From Candidatus Symbiothrix dinenymphae (GTDB lineage: Bacteria > Bacteroidota > Bacteroidia > Bacteroidales > Azobacteroidaceae), in NCBI GenBank assembly GCA_001417715.1, contig BBRT01000280.1, forward strand, positions 1-64,000: 64,000 nucleotides of DNA, read 5' to 3'. The first letter of the stretch is position 1; the number at the start of each line of letters is the position of its first letter. The position numbers and the translations under genes are program-made. The notes below the pieces were generated by a model, which saw only the letters and a program-made list of their open reading frames with translations, was not told the DNA's origin and ran no database searches. Positions 59,302-64,000 of this stretch are shown piece after piece.

Positions 59302-59976
59302 TTACTTGTTGTAAAAAAAGTTCATACCTGCGCTTGAGGTGGTTGCAGTGTAACTGGCTCCGTTCCCATTGTCTCTGTAGTAGAGCACATTCCATCCTTG
59401 TTTCAAAGATATTTTGGGGAAGGTGATGGTGTACATATCAGCCGTCCCCTCCACATCAACAGGTTTATCAACATAGATGATTCCAAGTCGGTTCCGTTCT
59501 AAACTGTAAACAGTATTGAAGTCAAATATCCCAACCTTTGTCCCCGCCAGGTAAGCCTCAACTTCGCTAAAAGATCTGGATCTTACCGTTTTGTCACTTA
59601 CCAGTTTTTCATCCAATGCGAAAATTTCCCCTACCGGATATAAACAACCATCAGGAACCGCACCGAAAGTGAGTGTAAAGACGTTATCTTTGTACACTCC
59701 TTCGGCAACTGTTACCTTATCCTTATCACTACTGTTCGCATCATACGCTGTCAATTTCACAGCATCAACAGTAGTATTTGCAGGACCACTGCTGAGGGTT
59801 ACTTTAAATTTGTTGCCATCAAGGACAATACCAGGCACAGTGGTGCCACCATTATTGTTACCGCCGTTTTCCTCTGTTTCCGGTGTGTTGTCTTTATCAT
59901 CATCACCGCAAGAGGTAACGCACACTGCTGAAACAGCCATTACTGCCAGCAAAAATACATTTTTAAACTTTTTCAT
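59302..59976 (-). CDS. Surface lipoprotein, unknown family
   Basis: A 224-aa protein with lipoprotein signal (lipobox VTSC, Cys23) followed by GDDDKDNTPETEENGG, a run of acidic residues. In Bacteroidota an acidic run right after the Cys is the known signal for export to the outer face. The rest is beta-rich without recognised domain. Second gene of an operon with the beta-barrel gene (11-base gap). Confidence 0.8.
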   Translation of the reverse strand: MKKFKNVFLLAVMAVSAVCVTSCGDDDKDNTPETEENGGNNNGGTTVPGIVLDGNKFKVTLSSGPANTTVDAVKLTAYDANSSDKDKVTVAEGVYKDNVFTLTFGAVPDGCLYPVGEIFALDEKLVSDKTVRSRSFSEVEAYLAGTKVGIFDFNTVYSLERNRLGIIYVDKPVDVEGTADMYTITFPKISLKQGWNVLYYRDNGNGASYTATTSSAGMNFFYNK

Positions 59977-59987
59977 CTTTTAAAATT

Positions 59988-60467
59988 TTAAAATTTATAA
60001 ATTAGATTAATGGCGGGAATAATACTGCCTTGAAAAGCAGTACGATATTTCGCTTCTAATCCGAGAGCAATGCGGTCGGTTAAGTCATAACCTAAACCTG
60101 CACCAAGATTAACGCCAATCTCGGACATGCTCATGCTCATGCTCACACCTCCTTCAGATGATGACATAGACATTGATGCATAAGTTACTCCAACCAACGG
60201 ATACACTTTGAAGTTGTCTGCAACATTAAACAAGTAATGAACATCGGCATTGATTTCCCAACTGCTAATGTCGCCCAAAAAGTAATTAAAGGATGGCGAC
60301 ACTCTGAGGTGGTCGGTAATCCCATAATTAAATTTAGCACCAACAGCAAATGCCGATCCATCAACATCATACCCTAAGTTTAAGCCAACGGCCATCTCTC
60401 CCTTTTGAGCACTAACGCTCACTCCACATACTGCAATAAGCAGTAACGATAAAAAAATCTTCTTCAT
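59988..60467 (-). CDS. Small outer-membrane beta-barrel protein
   Basis: A 159-aa protein: signal peptide (MKKIFLSLLLIAVCGVSVSA), then eight amphipathic strands and a C-terminal aromatic (IYKF), as in OmpX/OmpW-like porins. The stretch SMSMSSSEGGVSMSMSMSE forms an unusual Ser/Met loop near residues 98-116. A long structured leader precedes it. Confidence 0.82.
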   Translation of the reverse strand: MKKIFLSLLLIAVCGVSVSAQKGEMAVGLNLGYDVDGSAFAVGAKFNYGITDHLRVSPSFNYFLGDISSWEINADVHYLFNVADNFKVYPLVGVTYASMSMSSSEGGVSMSMSMSEIGVNLGAGLGYDLTDRIALGLEAKYRTAFQGSIIPAINLIYKF

Positions 60468-60483
60468 TTTTGAAAATTTTTAC

Positions 60484-60502
60484 GTCCGTTCCTTATACGG
60501 AC
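60484..60502 (-). promoter_or_regulatory. Hairpin upstream of the beta-barrel gene
   Basis: GTCCGT-ttccTTAT-ACGGAC inverted repeat about 17 bases before the gene, position suitable for translation control or as the 3' end of an upstream RNA. Confidence 0.4.
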
Positions 60503-60603
60503 AATTAAATTATTAAACTAATTCCTACTCTAAAAGGCTTTGTAGGGCTTGCCCCAATTTTATGTCAGTTGTTGGTCAACCTATTCGTCTTTCATCACCA
60601 TAC

Positions 60604-60926
60604 ACACATAAAAAAACGCGGACAAAATCTAATATCTTCTATCCGTTACATGAGGTTCTGAACTACCTAACAACCAAACAAAAATGAATTATCCACGCCA
60701 CAACGCGCGAACGTCATCACTCCCACCCTTGGTTGTTTTTTGAAATTGTTCAGATTTCATGTAACCAGAATAATAAGCTAAACGTTTTTTCTCTTAAAAT
60801 GTGCGTATCACCGCTGTCATGCTTTCATATCTCCTATAATTTTAAAAGTTTATCACTTCCGTATCGCTCATTCATTCGAGCCAATACCGGTCCGATATTT
60901 GCCTATTCATTACTTAGCGCAAATTC
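60604..60926 (-). ncRNA. Structured noncoding RNA or long leader
   Basis: On the minus strand a TACCTTTG box (60932-60939) would start a transcript at about 60926. The 3' part folds into a long three-step stem: GTTACATGA (60757-60765) with TCATGTAAC (60645-60653), TCTGAAC with GTTCAGA, and AACAACCAA with TTGGTTGTT (60729-60737 and 60669-60677), with internal loops. A T7 run at about 60611 could terminate it. The long bulged hairpin recalls 6S RNA, but no sequence identity can be shown by eye. No open frame fits. Confidence 0.55.
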
Positions 60927-60931
60927 GGGCG

Positions 60932-60939
60932 CAAAGGTA
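60932..60939 (-). promoter_or_regulatory. TACCTTTG promoter of the structured RNA
   Basis: A consensus -7 box on the minus strand. Confidence 0.6.
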
Positions 60940-61139
60940 AGGTTTTCTTTTAAGCAATCTTCATGCTTTTGACCATTTTAGCGTTAAACTATGTTAATAA
61001 CAGTGTTAAATGTTCTTAAATTAGTAAAAATGTGTTATGGAAATACCATATACGGTGGTATGGTTGCGGATAGTCATTAAAAATATCTTTTCCTGGGGCT
61101 CGCTTATCTTTTGCGTTTTGGCAATTCAAAAATTAGGTG
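60940..61139. other. Intergenic DNA, nothing supported
   Basis: AT-rich and without a coding pattern; separates the divergent promoters at 60932 and 61140. Confidence 0.6.
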
Positions 61140-61147
61140 TACCTTTG
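61140..61147 (+). promoter_or_regulatory. TACCTTTG promoter of the broken DUF4160 gene
   Basis: A consensus -7 box 27 bases before the ATG at 61174. Confidence 0.6.
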
Positions 61148-61173
61148 CGGGATAAATTTATAAATGTATTATC

Positions 61174-61324
61174 ATGCCTGCAATTTTTGTGTTTTTCGGT
61201 TTGCGATTCATGTTTTTCAGCAATGACCACGAGCCTATACATATTTCATGTGGTAAAGGGGCGAGGGAAAGTGGTTGAATATGCCAAATTCCAAGTTGTT
61301 CCGGAGATAAAGTTATTGGGCTAA
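61174..61324 (+). pseudogene. DUF4160 gene, frameshifted and truncated
   Basis: The start reads MPAIFVFFGLRFMFFSNDHE followed by PIHI, the DUF4160 N-terminus. One extra T near 61246 shifts the frame; in the next frame HVVKGRGKVVEYAKFQVVPE continues the family and ends at 61324. The C-terminal 20-30 residues are missing, and the repeat cluster begins shortly after. Promoter still present. Confidence 0.75.
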
Positions 61325-61395
61325 ATCTTTTTTTTCAGGTGCTATTCTTTCGCAAACGATGCCTTGTACCGCAGGGACAAATATACATAGCCTTT

Positions 61396-61829
61396 TATCC
61401 CGTAGGGATTATAGCTCGGTAGAAAAGCCAATCCTAACCTCCACCCTGCATCCTGTAGGGATGCAACCATAATCCGCAATTGGTTGCATCCCTACGGGTG
61501 GGGTGTCAAACAGATTACAATCGGGTGAAATTTTTGCGTTCTGTTTTTTTATCCCGTAGGGATTGTAGCTCGGTAGAAAATCATACCTCTCCTTCTCCCC
61601 GCATCCCGTAGGGATGCAACATAATCCGCAATCGGTTGCATCCCTACGGGATGCTGAAATGGGGGGCGGGGCGATTCTATTTTCTACCGAGCTACAATCC
61701 CTACGGGATAAAAACAAATGATGAACGAACAATATTCATAAAACATTAATCTTTTTTACACCCCACCCTACGGGATGCAGGAATGGGGGAGACATTCCAT
61801 TTCTACCGAGCTATAATCCCTACGGGATA
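61396..61829. repeat. Cluster of CCCGTAGGG host repeats
   Basis: Four copies of a 30-31 base unit (TATCCCGTAGGGATT, then (A/G)TAGCTCGGTAGAAAA): 61396-61426 and 61550-61580 on the plus strand, 61680-61710 and 61800-61829 inverted. Between them are about five short palindromic GCATCCCGTAGGGATGC-like elements. 61699-61746 is the 48-base match to 1276-1323. The units are irregularly spaced and in both orientations, which distinguishes them from CRISPR. Confidence 0.88.
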
Positions 61830-61908
61830 AAACACCGTTTGCGAAATAATAGCACCTGAAAAAAAGATTTATTTTTTAGCCTTTTTCTCATAACTCATAA
61901 CTTTTTCG

Positions 61909-61916
61909 TACCTTTG
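61909..61916 (+). promoter_or_regulatory. TACCTTTG promoter of the DUF4290 gene
   Basis: A consensus -7 box 23 bases before the ATG. Confidence 0.7.
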
Positions 61917-61938
61917 CCGCCGAGATAAAAAACAAAGT

Positions 61939-62550
61939 ATGAAAGATATGAAATACAACACGCAGCTGAAGCGTTTGCTCCTGCCGGAATATGGAAGGAA
62001 TATTCAAAACATGGTGGACCATTGTGTGTCGCTTCAAAACCGCGCAGAGCGGACTCATTGTGCCAACAGCATCATCGACATTATGGGCAATATGTTTCCC
62101 CATTTGCGCGATGTGAGCGATTTTAAGCATATCCTTTGGGACCATTTGGCGGTTATGGCAGATTTTGCGCTGGACATTGACTACCCCTACGAGGTGGTGA
62201 AACGCGAAGAAATGCACATCAAACCCGACAAATTGCCCTACCCACAGCAAAGGATGGCATACAAACACTACGGTCGTTTTGTGGAAAAAATGATAAAAAA
62301 AACTACTATGGTGGAAGACGGCGAAGCCAAAGACGAACTCATCAGCATGCTCGCCAACCAGATGAAACGCTCATTCCTGACGTGGAACAAGGAAGTGGTG
62401 GACGACCAAAAAATCTTCAAAGACCTGTCGGAACTTTCCGGCGGTCGCATCAATCTGAACGAAGAATCGCACAAATTGACCGCCTCACAAGAATTTCTGT
62501 CCAAGAAAAATCGCAATTTGAGCAAAAGGCAAAATCGAGGCGAGAGGTAA
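61939..62550 (+). CDS. DUF4290 domain protein
   Basis: A 203-aa soluble protein. YNTQLKRLLLPEYGRNIQNM at the N-terminus, then DFKHILWDHLAVMADFALDI and QRMAYKHYGRFVEKMI, is the pattern of DUF4290, a family restricted to Bacteroidota and of unknown function. In many genomes it precedes murA; here it is followed by a convergent gene. A second possible start is at 61948. Confidence 0.85.
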   Translation: MKDMKYNTQLKRLLLPEYGRNIQNMVDHCVSLQNRAERTHCANSIIDIMGNMFPHLRDVSDFKHILWDHLAVMADFALDIDYPYEVVKREEMHIKPDKLPYPQQRMAYKHYGRFVEKMIKKTTMVEDGEAKDELISMLANQMKRSFLTWNKEVVDDQKIFKDLSELSGGRINLNEESHKLTASQEFLSKKNRNLSKRQNRGER

Positions 62551-62566
62551 TTTGCCTTTTGCTCAA
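62518..62566. terminator. Bidirectional terminator between convergent genes
   Basis: Perfect 16-bp stem TTGAGCAAAAGGCAAA (62518-62533) with its complement (62551-62566). The left arm and loop lie inside the last codons of the DUF4290 gene and include its stop. Confidence 0.8.
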
Positions 62567-62577
62567 ATAATGTCTTG

Positions 62578-63132
62578 CTATCTTTTCAACATTATGCCTT
62601 CAAACAGCGTAAATCGGTATCCCACCCCGATGCTTGCCGCTTGCAACTTCATTGCAGCGTTGGTTGCGCTGGCGGGTGCCCAATCGAAAAAACGCCTTTT
62701 GTAGGAAAAATTCACAAAAAAGCCGTTGGCAAATTCGTAGCCGGCAATCACTGCCCCGCCAATAGCCCAATTTTTTGACTGCAAACCGTAATCGGCGTAA
62801 CTTCCCGCGCCTCCAAAGCCCTTTCCGGAACCCATTTTTAGATGCCCCACAACGTATATCGGCACTTCCAAGCCCCAATATTTAACATTTTGAGATGCGC
62901 TGTAATGCAGGTGAAACTCGGCTTGCAGCGCAATGTGTCTGCTGATTTCCAACTTGTCCGAATTGCTCAGCGATGCGCCAAAGCCCGTTTCATTTTTGCC
63001 CGCCAATGTAAAATCCGACACGACGGCATTTGCCGCAAAGCCCTTGCTAAACGCAAATTTCATCTGTGCATTAGCTTCTGCAACGCCAATCATTGACAGC
63101 GTTGCTAATAATACGATACTGTTTTTTTTCAT
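62578..63132 (-). CDS. Outer-membrane beta-barrel protein
   Basis: A 184-aa protein with signal peptide (MKKNSIVLLATLSMIGVAEANA) and alternating amphipathic strands, ending YRFTLFEGIMLKR. Resembles PorT-like and other small Bacteroidota barrels. Precise function unknown. It starts six bases after the membrane-protein gene upstream, so they form an operon. Confidence 0.75.
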   Translation of the reverse strand: MKKNSIVLLATLSMIGVAEANAQMKFAFSKGFAANAVVSDFTLAGKNETGFGASLSNSDKLEISRHIALQAEFHLHYSASQNVKYWGLEVPIYVVGHLKMGSGKGFGGAGSYADYGLQSKNWAIGGAVIAGYEFANGFFVNFSYKRRFFDWAPASATNAAMKLQAASIGVGYRFTLFEGIMLKR

Positions 63133-63138
63133 TTTTCT

Positions 63139-63846
63139 TTATTTTTTATTAAACAATTGATTGATTCGAGGTTGGATAATCCAGATTCCGACAGGCAAAA
63201 TCCAGATTAAGAAAAATTCTTGGGCAAAATCGCGAAACTTCACCGGTCGTTGTAACTCTGCTGTTTTCAACGCTTTAGCAATGAAGTAGAAGCAGTAGAA
63301 AATGCAGAAGGCAGAGCATACATACAAGCAAATGAGCAAGTAGGACATTGCAAACTGTGCCATCAGGTGTGCCACAATCGCAGATACCGGTTGTGCACAC
63401 ACCAACAGAAATGCGCAAATTGTCGGAAAAATCTGCGGAAAGATGAAAAAATGACCATGCGGTTCACTGTTCCAAAATCCGGCAATTAAATCCGGCAGCC
63501 AGATAGCCGTAACCACCTTAAATACTGCCGGAAAGAGCAGGCAGAACCAAAACCCTGCGAGGCTCATTTTTGCCGTCGGCGGAAGTTTTTTGTGGAGACA
63601 CACCGCCATTGCGGAAAACCACACGGCGAGCAAACCGATAGACACCGCCGTCAGGCACGGAAGCACGGCAAGCATTTTTGCCAGATAATTGTTCCCGATG
63701 TCCATCAGGCTGGCGGTGGAAACTGTTGTCAGTCTGCTATTTGCGACTACCTGACAAAAGACGGCAAGCGGGGCAATCACCGGGACGCCCATTAAAATTG
63801 CAAATACTTGCCAATGTTTGAGATTCATTAATTTAACCATTTTCAT
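63139..63846 (-). CDS. Hypothetical polytopic membrane protein
   Basis: A 235-aa protein with six likely transmembrane helices and no recognised family. A second possible start is at 63828. Co-transcribed with the beta-barrel gene downstream. Confidence 0.7.
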   Translation of the reverse strand: MKMVKLMNLKHWQVFAILMGVPVIAPLAVFCQVVANSRLTTVSTASLMDIGNNYLAKMLAVLPCLTAVSIGLLAVWFSAMAVCLHKKLPPTAKMSLAGFWFCLLFPAVFKVVTAIWLPDLIAGFWNSEPHGHFFIFPQIFPTICAFLLVCAQPVSAIVAHLMAQFAMSYLLICLYVCSAFCIFYCFYFIAKALKTAELQRPVKFRDFAQEFFLIWILPVGIWIIQPRINQLFNKK

Positions 63847-63914
63847 TTTATTTTTATTTTAAAATTAGTATTCTTAAAAAACAGAGCAAACACTCTGTGC
63901 GTGATAAAAAAAAA

Positions 63915-64000
63915 TTATGTCTTCAACATTTGATAAAAATCATTCCACAACGTCCTGATTCTGCTTTTCAGCAATTTAAAATCTTTTTCCACGACATAAT
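63915..64000 (-). CDS. C-terminal end of a gene cut by the window edge
   Basis: An open minus-strand frame of 27 codons ending FYQMLKT and a TAA (63915-63917). Charged helical sequence (VVEKDFKLLKSRIRTLWND) looks like a protein end. Too short to identify. Confidence 0.4.
   Translation of the reverse strand, partial: YVVEKDFKLLKSRIRTLWNDFYQMLKT

Noticed and set aside
60733-60972. 79-codon plus-strand frame
   Set aside because: It lies across the structured RNA and its promoter, with no coding character.
61037-61324. 95-codon open frame beginning MEIPYTVVW
   Set aside because: Its promoter lies inside it, and only its last part belongs to the frameshifted DUF4160 gene.
61396-61829. Repeats of about 30 bases resembling a degenerate CRISPR array
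   Set aside because: Copies occur in both orientations, spacing is irregular, and no cas gene is present.

Overview
The window looks like a chromosomal segment of an anaerobic Bacteroidota, probably Bacteroidales. The main evidence is the promoter signature TAnnTTTG (usually TACCTTTG), which recurs just upstream of about twenty genes. Further support comes from a tmRNA with a tag ending in GENTYAMAA, DUF4290 and DUF4160 family genes, and outer-membrane beta-barrel proteins with typical signal peptides.

Positions 1-1403 are host DNA carrying the end of a two-frame transposase (its two reading frames overlap at an A10 run) and a dispersed repeat. Positions 1404-46600 are a complete integrated prophage of about 45 kb. 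It is bounded by a perfect 31-bp direct repeat that is the 3' end of ssrA, and the intact tmRNA gene (46573-46970, minus strand) abuts its right end. Reading left to right the prophage holds: a leftward repressor operon (1563-2453); a divergent cro-like and early operon ending in a 1028-aa primase-helicase (2602-8968); an AT-rich repeat-filled intergenic region (8969-9669); a capsid and packaging module (9670-17155: protease/scaffold, capsid candidate, terminase); an accessory island with its own promoters, operators and an IS1634-type element (17156-27592); then portal, neck, fibre, lysis, tape-measure and tail genes (27680-45274); and a leftward tyrosine integrase next to attR.

The accessory island separates the terminase from the portal gene. 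Its centre is an eight-gene operon (20912-25756), mostly with start/stop overlaps. It encodes two unknown proteins, a SNF2-type helicase, a CxxCxxCC cysteine-cluster protein, a PAPS-reductase-like PP-loop protein of the DUF3440/IbrA type, a ParB-like IbrB-type protein, a small protein and an XRE regulator. It is the best candidate for an undescribed accessory (defence, modification or host-control) system.

Positions 46601-64000 are host DNA: tmRNA, two PAP2 phosphatases (one with a C12 tract near its start codon), pyruvate kinase, an O-methyltransferase, an M13 lipoprotein peptidase, tRNA-Gln(CTG), an hdrCBA-like operon, a copper P-type ATPase, a surface lipoprotein and beta-barrel operon behind a long structured leader or ncRNA, a frameshifted DUF4160 gene, a cluster of CCCGTAGGG repeats, a DUF4290 gene and membrane or envelope proteins. 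All family names are from motif recognition by eye; no search was run.
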